Source of the DNA: Paraphoma chrysanthemicola | Lineage: Eukaryota > Ascomycota > Dothideomycetes > Pleosporales > Phaeosphaeriaceae | Direction of reading: 5' to 3' | DNA: 64,000 bases | Assembly (NCBI GenBank): GCA_020744225.1 | Contig: JAGMWG010000001.1 | Span: 2,976,001 to 3,040,000 of the forward strand | Shown here: positions 47,165 through 56,069 of the stretch, one piece after another | How positions within the stretch are numbered: the first letter of the stretch is position 1 | Layout: each line of letters begins with the position of its first letter | Notes under the pieces: model-generated | What the model saw: only the letters and a program-made list of their open reading frames with translations | What the model was told of the DNA's origin: nothing | The model's database searches: none | Program-made: the position numbers and the translations under genes

Positions 47165-47608
47165 ACTTGAACGGCAATATGGTGTACTTCAGGCTGCCTT
47201 CACGGCGTAATTATCGCTACCGCTGCAGAACAATGCAATAGTTGCATAGATTGCTCCATGGTTAACCCCCGAAGAAGGGTGGTTCGTATAGATTGTGATT
47301 AGATTGAATTCCAATTATATGGTACTCGCCGGGGTTGACAGCATATCTCAGAGACACGCCGGGCATCTTTCCCTATGTGACGTTGAAATTATTGAAGAGA
47401 CGGTCAACATACAGGGTAAAAGGCATTGGATTCTCTTGCAGAGCTAGTCATGCGTAGTCGTTGACTCTGTAGTCAGTATCCCGACTCCTTTCTGGTTCTT
47501 TGACGCAAAGATGTCATGGCGAATTCTCCTGCTGCTCTCCAAGTTTCTCGTTCGATCTCATTGTTCAATGTGCTGAGCATATGTAGCTTATTTAGACTAT
47601 CTATCACT
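47165..47608. other. Convergent intergenic region, P450/nitroreductase
   Basis: About 440 nt of 3' flanks. It contains CCGGGGTTG at 47329, similar to a promoter motif of the cluster but in a terminator context. Nothing else is seen. Confidence 0.4.
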
Positions 47609-48292
47609 TCAGGACTTTCTGTCAACAATGTTTCCATGCACGACAAGTCGCTCTTCTACAGACTTGAATGATTTTTCGTGAGGTGCACCGCCAGTCGGCA
47701 AACCAAAGACCAACTGAGCTTTCAGTGTCCAAGCTGCGGGAACATTCCATTCTGCAACGACTCTCTGATCGACAGTAGGATTAACATGCTGTAAATTACA
47801 ACCAAGCCCTTCAAGATGCAGAGCTGTCCATAGATTGAAGGCCTGAATGGCGCTGTTCGCTTCTGAGAAATCAAGCAGATGCGCTTTGAAACGTGGGAAC
47901 TTCACTTGAAATTCGTGAATTGTCGCTTGATCTTCGAAAATGAGTATCTAAAAAGTCCCGGAGCACGTTAGTCTCGCCACTTAACCAAGACACGTACGTT
48001 CACTCACCGTTCCGAAGCCTGCTTGACGCCCGAGTAGTTTTGCTTCATAACTCTGGTAGTCTGTGGGAGACATTGCGGCTTTAAAGCACTCTTTCGCTAT
48101 CTCCCAAAATCGAACATGATCGTCTCTCAGGAGAACAACAAGTCGAGTCGATTGACAGTTGAAAGAGCTCGGAGAATGCTTGATGACATCGCCGACAATC
48201 GCTAGGATTCGTTCATCCGAGATTGGAGACTTTGCGCTTAAACTGTAACAAGTCCGACGAGCTTTAATTATTTCCAGAAAAGAGTCTGCCAT
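47609..48292 (-). CDS. Nitroreductase family protein (Hbn1/Frm2-like)
   Basis: Small FMN-dependent oxidoreductase, about 210 residues in two exons. Start MADSFLEIIKARRTCYSL at 48292; the frame extends further upstream without another ATG. The family core includes HSPSSFNCQSTRLVVLL, FKAAMSPTDYQSYEAKLLG, and RQAGFGT spliced to ILIFEDQATIHEFQ. The later SAIQAFNLWTALHLEGLGC, NLQHVNP and LVFGLPTGGAPHEKSF match yeast Hbn1/Frm2-like proteins, linked to fatty-acid signalling and oxidative stress. In bacteria related enzymes reduce nitroaromatics or quinones. Within the cluster, quinone or nitroarene reduction would fit aromatic catabolism; this is inference. Divergent from the NmrA gene (463 nt). Confidence 0.9.
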
Positions 48293-48755
48293 TTTGCGTA
48301 ACAAGGCGTGGATGGCTTCGGCCTGAATGGAGGAACTGTTTTGGTTTACTTCTCGAAAATTGCTTCTCAAAGTGAGTGTCGCGAAACTGGATGAATGAGC
48401 TGGTTGACTAAATGTGGGGAGGTTACTGATTAGTTGCAGGGTCTAAGTGGTACGTGTGACGATTCATGTGGTGGAAACCCCAACAAGTGGTGTGGGACGC
48501 GCGAGCATCATTTTGCGTGGGTCTAGCCGTGGCCCCATCTCGGTAGCCACTCGCTAAGCTTACGGTCCAACGAGAGCAACTTTGGCTAGACTTCTACAAG
48601 TACCACAAGTTTCATTATACAATAAGTAATTGGTAGTACATTTTCATCCTGAGACGTTCTTGATTAATTGCACAATCCCATCCGAAGAGACGCAATTCCA
48701 TAGCGAAGGCATTGTACACCGACCACACTACACTATTGATAGCCTGCTTGCCATA
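48293..48755. promoter_or_regulatory. Shared nitroreductase/NmrA promoter
   Basis: 463 nt between divergent starts. It contains AAGTGGTGTGGGAC near 48485-48498 and AAGTGGTAC near 48447, related to the GTGGGACTT motif in other cluster promoters. No gene seen. Confidence 0.4.
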
Positions 48756-49962
48756 ATGTCCAAAAAGATTGTTCTCGTTCTTGGTGCCACTGGAACTCAA
48801 GGTATAAATGCTAATGTGCGCCGCCTCTTGATCTTTCTAATGAACGTAGGTGGTGCCGTGGCAAAAGAGCTTCTCAAGCATCCAAATCAATACACGACTC
48901 GATGCCTGACCCGTAACGCGAATGGAGACAAGGCAAAGGCACTCGCAGAATTGGGCGCTGAGCTCGTTGAGGCCGACCTGACGAAACCTTCGACATTACC
49001 AGCAGCGTTCAAAAACGTATGGGGTGTGTTCGCTGTAACAGATTTCTACGACACGGTCAGTGTACCCAAACCTAGAAGCTAGCATAAAGCTGACCTTCCT
49101 CTGCATTAGACCGTTCTAGAGGATCCCATGAGTGAAGAGAAACAAGGACAGAACATCGTCGATGCAGCATCTGAAGCTGGAGTGCAGTGCTTTCTATGGA
49201 GCACTCTACCTAGTTCACATGAGATTTCTGGTGGTCGCTTTGTCACTCGACTTTATGAGGGTAAGTTCCTGGATCTTACGGAGAGGTAAATTGAGTACTG
49301 AGGTCGAGACTAATCCAGTGTGCAGGCAAATTCTCTGTAGATGCGATGTTACGCAAGGCTGGTGTGCCGGGCGCATTTGTTCGGACCGGCAACTTTTATG
49401 AAAACATGATACTTCGCAAATACGCTTCATACGACAAATCAACAGACGTCATAACAATGAGACGGCCGATCATAACTGCGGAAGCGGAGAGTAGGTAATC
49501 CAATATTGCACTGATCACCTTCACTAACAAAACTTAGTCACGACTTTATACGTTGAAAAAGATCTCGCCGCAATCTGCCAGGCAATCTTTGATCAATGGG
49601 ACAGCAAAAAGGCGACCCTTGATGGCAAGTACTTCCTTGCAAGCGGGGCCCGCGAAACACAAGGAAATATCAACGAGGTTCTCGCCCGAGGTAAGCATAC
49701 ACATCTCCGGACCATCATCAATGCGGCTTTAGCTGACAAATGTTTCAAAGTGTCCGGCAAGAAGGTTGAATTTTCTACCAAGCCGACGACTGGAATCAAA
49801 GATCGTGACATCATGCTTCAATTGTATAATGCAGTGGGAATGTATCCAGGCATTAAAGTTCCCACCCAAGAGGTTGCCGACCTTGGCGTCAAGCTTCATA
49901 CCGCGGAAGACTATATTCGCGAGAAATTACTCCCACATTTGGGACTGAAAGCAGTCAATTAG
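48756..49962 (+). CDS. NmrA-like family protein
   Basis: Atypical SDR that senses or uses NAD(P)(H), related to the nitrogen repressor NmrA and to HSCARG/isoflavone reductases. Exon 1 encodes MSKKIVLVLGATGTQ, and splicing over a 62 nt or so intron completes GGAVAKELLKHP, giving the GxxGxxG nucleotide motif. Five further exons give TRCLTRNANGDKAKALAE, VWGVFAVTDFYDT, GVQCFLWSTLPSSHEISGG, FVRTGNFYENMILRKYAS and YFLASGARETQ. It ends EKLLPHLGLKAVN. The TGNFYENM strand is conserved in fungal NmrA-like proteins. There is no classical YxxxK catalytic pair visible at the normal place, supporting a redox-sensor role over dehydrogenase activity. About five introns. Confidence 0.9.
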
Positions 49963-50845
49963 CCATATGCATTGATGATAAGGCCCCAGAGATCTGAGTG
50001 CGTCATTCTAGTTCCTTCGGATAGAAAGCAATGCTTAGGTAGATCCTTCCGAAATACTTCTGATAGATGCGGACATGATATTTGTGTCTTTATTGCCTGT
50101 GCTAGACCACGTGACCTACGTTTTATTCGGAATTTACGAGAACCACGATCTGAAAGGCGTTGTGAGGCTATCAAGTGCACTGGTACAACTCAGACATCTG
50201 AGATACGAGTTTGAATGGATATAGTGGACTTAATCAACGAAGCACGATCCCAAACAGCCTTCGCATCATTCTCAAATGGGCAATGCGGCTCTCCTTAGCC
50301 TCGGAAGGATCAGGGAAATCATTCTCTGCATTAGCATTCCCGCCGAAAGGCTCTTTCAAGCGTGGTTTGCGTGCCTAGTTTCCACAACTGAGCGGAAAAT
50401 ATGAACGATCAAGTTCGCAGTCATAATGCGACCAAGTACGTGGCAGCGAAAGCCAGGGTACAATACTCGTTTAGAGAGTATAGTTGGAGCTAATTCTGTT
50501 TTCAACCCACACCACATCGTGAATTCGCAAAAAAATTAAGCCTCAGCAGATGATATTCTGGTGCTTTCTTCGAGCTACCTTGGGTTAGGCCCGATCGGAG
50601 TTGAGATCTTGTTAATGTGGGAAGTGTACCCCACCAAGTCCCACCACCACCACAAAAGCTGGTGGTCCAGCCTGAACCGGACCATTTTCCTCTTCCCACC
50701 TCCGTGGGAACCTCACCCCATCGCCATAGTGTAAGCTTTATGAGCTGTCGCGTGCTAGCCTTAGATCGGAACAGAATTGAATGCGCGTCTCTTTTCTTGC
50801 AATAACCTCCGGTCTTGAGGCCCATTTCATCAAGAACAGTTAACC
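49963..50845. promoter_or_regulatory. Promoter region of the DUF3500 gene
   Basis: About 880 nt. It contains AAGTCCCAC at 50636-50644, the reverse complement of GTGGGACTT found upstream of the P450 gene. An inverted repeat CCCAC-CTCC-GTGGG is near 50696-50709. Another CCACC-rich tract is at 50641-50655. Small frames here are unconvincing. Confidence 0.5.
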
Positions 50846-52129
50846 ATGATCGAAAGCTCTCACAAAAACAACGGGTCAAGGGAGACTTTCCGAAACTACA
50901 TTCCTCCGAAGGATGTCAAAAGGAGCCAGGAGCTTGCAGCATCCAATGCCTATCAATGGTGTGATCTTCGCTGCGCCGAACCCTTTATACAAGGCTGGAA
51001 AAAGGTTTGGGACTCACTTAACAAAGAGCCTTACAAGGGAATCACGACTGATGGCAATGTGATCCCGCATCTCTATCCATTGGCGCAGGACAACGACGAT
51101 CATGGAGCCCCAATCGAAGCGATGACAAAAGCAGCCCAGTACGCATTGTCATTGACCACAGCGGCAGAGAGAGCAAGTCTCATCCAACCCATGGACGCTT
51201 CAGAATGGAGACGCTGGTTGAATCCAGAGATATACATCTACCGTCATGGTCTTCGTTTGGAAGAAATTTCCCACGGCCTGGTCGCCGCGATCCACGACAT
51301 TATGCGCGCAAGTCTATCACCAGAAGGCTATGTGAAGGCACGAGGATGTATGAGAGTAAATCAGTTTCTGGGTGAAGTTGTAGATGGTCAGGGCGTACTA
51401 AACGAGAAGTCATATAACTTCACCATCTACGGAACGCCCTCCATTGACTCTCCATGGGGCTGGCAGATATACGGTCATCACTTTTGCATGAACTGCTTCG
51501 TCGTCGGAACTCAGATGGTGGTTTCCCCAATATTTATGGGTGCAGAACCTAATATTATCGATGCCGGACCCTACAAAGGAACTCAGCTTTTTGTTGATCA
51601 AGAACGATTGGCTCTCAACTTGATGCAAACCATGGATGAGGCCCAGATCAAGGATGTGCGCATTTTCAAGGAATTGAGTGGCTCGGAATACCCCGAGGGA
51701 AGATATCATCGTGCCGACCAACGACATCTTGGTGGTGCCTTTCAGGATAATCGAATCATACCATATGAAGGTATTTGCGTTTCTAGCCTTCAGGAGCTGC
51801 AACAGGAAATGGTTCGACAATTGATTGCGCTATTTCTGAAGCATCTCCCGGCAAGAGCCTTGGAATGTCGGATGGCAGATATTCAGGAACATTGGAAGAG
51901 TACTTATTTCTGTTGGATTGGAGGGTTTGGAGAACAGGATGCCTTCTACTTCAAAGTCCATTCTCCAGTTGTCATGGTCGAGTTCGATCATCACACTGGA
52001 GTGTTCCTGAACAACAAGGCGCCTCTGCCATTCCACATCCATACATTGGTCAGAACGCCAAATGGAAATGATTATGGGAAAGCACTCCTGGCACAGCGGC
52101 AGAATAGATTAGATAAGAACGAGCCATGA
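50846..52129 (+). CDS. DUF3500 family protein
   Basis: Single-exon protein of 427 residues of a family with no reaction known to me. Conserved family blocks are WGWQIYGHHFCMNCFVVGTQ, SPIFMGAEPN, GTQLFVDQERLALNLMQTM, and near the C-terminus STYFCWIGGFGEQDAFYFKV, HSPVVMVEFDHHTGVF and HIHTLVRTPNGNDYGKALL. His/Asp/Glu-rich motifs (GHH, EFDHH, HIH) could form a metal site; this is inference. No signal peptide is seen, although many bacterial DUF3500 members are secreted; the N-terminus SHKNNGSRETFRNYIPP is hydrophilic. The gene is intronless among intron-rich neighbours, which may point to lateral origin. The cluster context (oxygenases, hydrolase) suggests an enzyme of aromatic or cyclic compound breakdown. 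Confidence 0.85.
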   Translation: MIESSHKNNGSRETFRNYIPPKDVKRSQELAASNAYQWCDLRCAEPFIQGWKKVWDSLNKEPYKGITTDGNVIPHLYPLAQDNDDHGAPIEAMTKAAQYALSLTTAAERASLIQPMDASEWRRWLNPEIYIYRHGLRLEEISHGLVAAIHDIMRASLSPEGYVKARGCMRVNQFLGEVVDGQGVLNEKSYNFTIYGTPSIDSPWGWQIYGHHFCMNCFVVGTQMVVSPIFMGAEPNIIDAGPYKGTQLFVDQERLALNLMQTMDEAQIKDVRIFKELSGSEYPEGRYHRADQRHLGGAFQDNRIIPYEGICVSSLQELQQEMVRQLIALFLKHLPARALECRMADIQEHWKSTYFCWIGGFGEQDAFYFKVHSPVVMVEFDHHTGVFLNNKAPLPFHIHTLVRTPNGNDYGKALLAQRQNRLDKNEP

Positions 52130-52396
52130 TGGTTCACCCTTGATCATATGAAAAATAGTTAGGATCACTGTGGAATTCGATCACCATGTAGTAAACGAAA
52201 GCTTAGAACAAATACTGCATTTGCTACTTGAAATTTTTTCTGATATCCTAAGTTCACCTTTCAAAACGTGTTGCTGCCCATCCAGGAATTCCCACTCCAG
52301 GTCTTCAAAGGCACGGCGCTCCATTGTTCACTTCTGAAGTATTACATGGACTCACTGCAGAGTGAGTAGATCTCATAGAAAACAAAGTGTATATTT

Positions 52397-54264
52397 CTAG
52401 AGCGAGGAACGAGTGCCATTTGACGGTGATTGGTCAAGAATTCGGAGAAAAGCCGAACGCAGTGCCATCACGCCATCAACAGCGCCTTCCAGACTGCGCC
52501 AGGCAATGTGCCGATCGGGCCTCACCAAAAGAGCTCCTCTGTCCTTAATCTCGCGAACAGCGCTCCACTGACCAAGAACGTCATCGTACGTACAGCGATA
52601 GCCAATAGCGTAGGCATGAAAATCAATTCCGAGCTCCTGGCTAATTTTCGCAGCAGCAGCAATCCAAGGACTACCTCCAACGCCAACCAAAAGCCCAAAT
52701 TTGCCATGTGGAATAATATCGAGTGTCGAGATCTTACGATGCTCATACTCCACAAAGGCGTGTGGCAAGTATCCTCCTGGGTGCGTTGTGGGCTGATAGT
52801 ATAAGATAGGATCCCGTAGGAGTTCTGGAAACGGTGTTCCATCTGTGACTACACCACTCGAATTTTGGTATCTCTGGCCTAATTGTACTCCAAGAGCGTT
52901 GGATCGTTTGTGTTGTAGGCGGATGACCTCTTCAAACGCAGAGCGGCGCTGCTCTGCCTCGGGGCTATCAGTGAAGAGATGCTTCAAGGAATTAAAACCT
53001 TCGTCGAATGACTGGCCGCGCCTGAAGCCAAGTGTATCCGGAATCTTTGTCAAGTTATGCAGTGTGAACATTGCATGGTCGACGACTTGCTTTCCAACAG
53101 GCTGACGCTCTTGGTTGTAGCTTCTGAGTAATCCTTCGCCAGCTCTTCCCTGAACGGCGAGAGCCAGTTTCCAAGCCAAGTTATACGAGTCTTGAATGCA
53201 GGTATTACTTCCTAGTCCACTCGCTGGAGGATGTCGATGCGCCGCGTCCCCAGCCAAGAAGACTCGACCATTTTGGAATTCAGTTGCGACGACATTGTTG
53301 ACTGACCATTTGCTTGCGTCCTTCACGATGATAGGCAAATCATTCGGTAGCCCTAAAACTCGGCGTGCGTGTTCGATTAAAGCTTTAGGTGAAGTATCCG
53401 GCTCGCCGTCCGCAGGGTCATATTGACGATTGAGTAGCCACTCATTGAACGGTTTCACGAGAATACACGTTCCTGATCCAACCCAATAAGAATTACCTGG
53501 TTGAAGTATGTGGTAAACCGAAGCTGGACGGTGCGCAGTGTACTTCTCCAAGTCAACCTCCAACCACGTGCTAAGCATATTGATCAGATTTGCTTGGCCT
53601 TGGAATTCGAACCCCATTTTCTGAGCAACCAGAGAGCGTCCGCCATCAGCAGCTACAACATATTTAGCATGGACAAGGTATTCTTCCCCGCTGCTCCGGT
53701 GTCGGACTTTGCCCACAATGCCGTCTGCGGTCTGTTCGATCGACATTAGTTCGTTATAAAAACGAACGTCAGCGTTCTTCTCAATGGCACGATCAAGTAA
53801 GACTCTCTCTAGGATATGTTGTGGTATGTTCATCATGTCGGATGGGCTCGCCTTTGTGAAATCCGTGAGTTGATCCGGTCCTGCACCATAGCAGCTGTAA
53901 CGGCCAATTTCCATTCCGGTAAGACTCGTGGCCATGACTCCGTTTCCCAGATCCTTCAAGGGCGTGGAAGCAGCAACTACTTGATCCTCAATGCCCATAT
54001 CTCTGAAAACTTCCATAGTTCTTTGGTTCGTTATATGAGCTCTAGGTGTTGGTGAGACTCCGCTGTGCTTTGCGATCGTGAGTGTCCGGACGCCCAGATC
54101 TGCCAGGAGAATTGCCATTGTCAGCCCTGTAACTCCAGCACCCACAACGAAAACATCTGTAGTGATGGTTCGGGGTAGGTCTGAAGTCGAGCCTGCATTG
54201 TTGCTGCATGGCGATCAGCGATAAACATTCCATAAGGCCCTTGTCAGAATCCAATACCTTTCAT
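52397..54264 (-). CDS. FAD-dependent aromatic hydroxylase, TfdB/phenol hydroxylase-like
   Basis: Group A flavoprotein monooxygenase adding oxygen ortho to a phenolic OH using NAD(P)H. A tiny first exon (54264-54258, Met-Lys plus one base) joins across a 65 nt intron to the main exon 54192-52397; 1803 nt, 600 residues. It begins MKGSTSDLPRTITTDV, followed by the FAD dinucleotide motif FVVGAGVTGLTMAIL. The second FAD motif reads GRVFLAGDAAHRHPPASGLG, followed by SNTCIQDSYNLAWKLALA. The HRHPPASGLGSNTCIQD form is typical of 2,4-dichlorophenol 6-monooxygenase (TfdB)-like proteins. The DG motif is VVAADGGRSLVAQKMG. The C-terminal thioredoxin-like domain ends with DRGALLVRPDRHIAWRS. Usual family length. 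A chlorinated or natural phenol/resorcinol could be the substrate; not decidable here. Confidence 0.9.
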
Positions 54265-54779
54265 GGCCTGAGATGTTGGCGTTTTCTGGCATTCTGGCGT
54301 TCACGAAATGTGCGCGTGGATGGCAGGATGAACGTTGAGAATCTGTTCTTTGTTTTGAGATAAAACTTGTGAACAAGCCTGCACTTACAACCAGATCGTC
54401 CCAAGAGAAGGATAGTAATTATGACTTCCATCACGTTAGACACATGACAACAGACCCTTACCCTGACGGTGGTCCGCAAGTGCTCGATGCCGAGCTCGGT
54501 CCAGCCAATTGTGTCGCAGCCCCACGTTAGCCCACCCCTCACACGACCCCACGATTCACAGTCCGGCGTTACTGACCCCATTGCCGTACCACCGCAGCAC
54601 CTGGGTACACCGGAGTAATTCCTCATCGTCCCACGCGCTAACTTGCCGACTTTCTCCAAAGAAATCACGAGAAGAAAGCTTAACTCATTGTGTACTGCTG
54701 ATACACCCCGTCAGCTGCAGAACTTCATATTGCTTCGAAACCTTTCACAATCAATTGATCACTCGGTTGATATCTTAAA
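54265..54779. promoter_or_regulatory. Shared promoter, FAD monooxygenase/CMD-like gene
   Basis: 515 nt between divergent starts. A CCCCAC-rich stretch (CAGCCCCACG, AGCCCACCCC, CGACCCCACG) is at about 54519-54553. It is similar in composition to the other cluster promoters. No gene seen. Confidence 0.4.
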
Positions 54780-55705
54780 ATGGCTGACTGGAGCGAAGAC
54801 AGTTTCATGTCCAAATGGGACACGAAATATGTCTCAACAAATCTCAAGCCAGGTGCTAAGCGCTATAGCAAGGAGTTCTTTCTGCGGGTCAATTCAGACC
54901 TAGTCACTGCACAACCTGAGCTGAAAGAGCTCAGTTACGCAATCATCGTAGGTATCCAAAATTCGCTCTCATTTCCGCAATACAGCGAACTTACTTATGC
55001 TAATGCGACATTTAAGGCCTCTGCATGCTGCGCAGTCGGTCGAGCAGATGTCGTCGGGCAATTTTTCGACCATTTGACCGCAGACTCGGATGAGAAAGAG
55101 TCAGAAGCCATGTTCCTCCGACTTCGGGAGGCTATTACCATTATTTTCCCTTACTTGGGACTACCAAGTTGTATGCCAGCTTGCTACGGCATGATTGGAG
55201 TTGTCCAAAGAAAAGGCGAGCGATTTGCATCGGTGAGAAAGCTGCGCAAAGATACGGTGGATTCGGAGGATGCAAGAAAAGGTGTAGAGCTTCGAGCGCG
55301 GATCTACAAAGGTGTCGGCAACTCTGACATCTTCGATCTTATGAAAATTTATTTTTCCGATCTATGTGAGTAAGAATGATTCGAACTAGGTTTGCCGAGA
55401 CTGATCATGAGGAAGACACCTGCTCAACAATAGTAACCTGGGGATACCTCGTTGCCAAAACCAATGAGGAAGTCTATCAACCTAACGAATCACATCTCAT
55501 CATCGCCACTGCAATCATGGCGCTCGGTGCAACACGCCAGACGAAAAGTCATGTCAAGGCGTCGCTGGGCATTGGGAATTCCGCCAGCTGTCTCAAAGCT
55601 GTGATAGATGCCGTGTCCAAGATCACGCAATGGGCAGATCGTCCAATTGCTTCATTCGATGTAGATGAGCTTTCTCGAGAACTTCAAGCGTCGCTGAAAG
55701 CGTAA
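54780..55705 (+). CDS. Carboxymuconolactone decarboxylase/AhpD-like protein
   Basis: All-helical AhpD-like fold, 285 residues from exons 54780-55365 and 55434-55705 (858 nt). It reads like two related halves: KRYSKEFFLRVNSDLVTAQP, LKELSYAIIVGIQNSLSFPQ, ATFKASACCAVGRADVVG in the first; TNEEVYQPNESHLIIATAIM, GATRQTKSHVKASLGIGN in the second. The helix pattern (ELSYAIIVGIQN, HVKASLGIGNSASCLKAVID) matches the CMD family. A clear CxxC redox pair is not seen, but there is CMPAC in the first half. In bacteria CMD acts in the beta-ketoadipate path, and AhpD is a peroxidase partner. Next to an FAD hydroxylase, a decarboxylase or cofactor-free redox role is plausible. Gene shares its promoter with the FAD monooxygenase. 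Confidence 0.82.
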
Positions 55706-56069
55706 TGCGTACTAGTGTTCGTAAACAAATACATACCAGCTCGAGCCTCAACGCGCAATGACTTGTACTGAAGATGTTTATGACAGTTTCATTTCCAAGG
55801 CTAATGAAGTAGAAAGTTTCTAATCATGGTAGTAGGCTATTAAGTAGAACCCTTTCACCTTGCTCGGGACTATTATTCATTGTCGGTGATACTACCTAGG
55901 TAGAGCTGTTGACGATATCGAACTATAGTCTAACTAAATTACAACTGTCTTTCCTATATTCTTGCCTTATCTTTCGCGTCTCACACCACTGTCTTAAGCT
56001 GCGCTCTTGTAGTAAAAGTACAAGACTAACGATGTAGAGAAGGAGTATATTCTGCAACCATCTTGATAT
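55706..56069. other. Convergent 3' intergenic region
   Basis: About 360 AT-rich nt between the CMD-like gene and the Zn2Cys6 factor stop. Nothing recognised. Confidence 0.4.
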
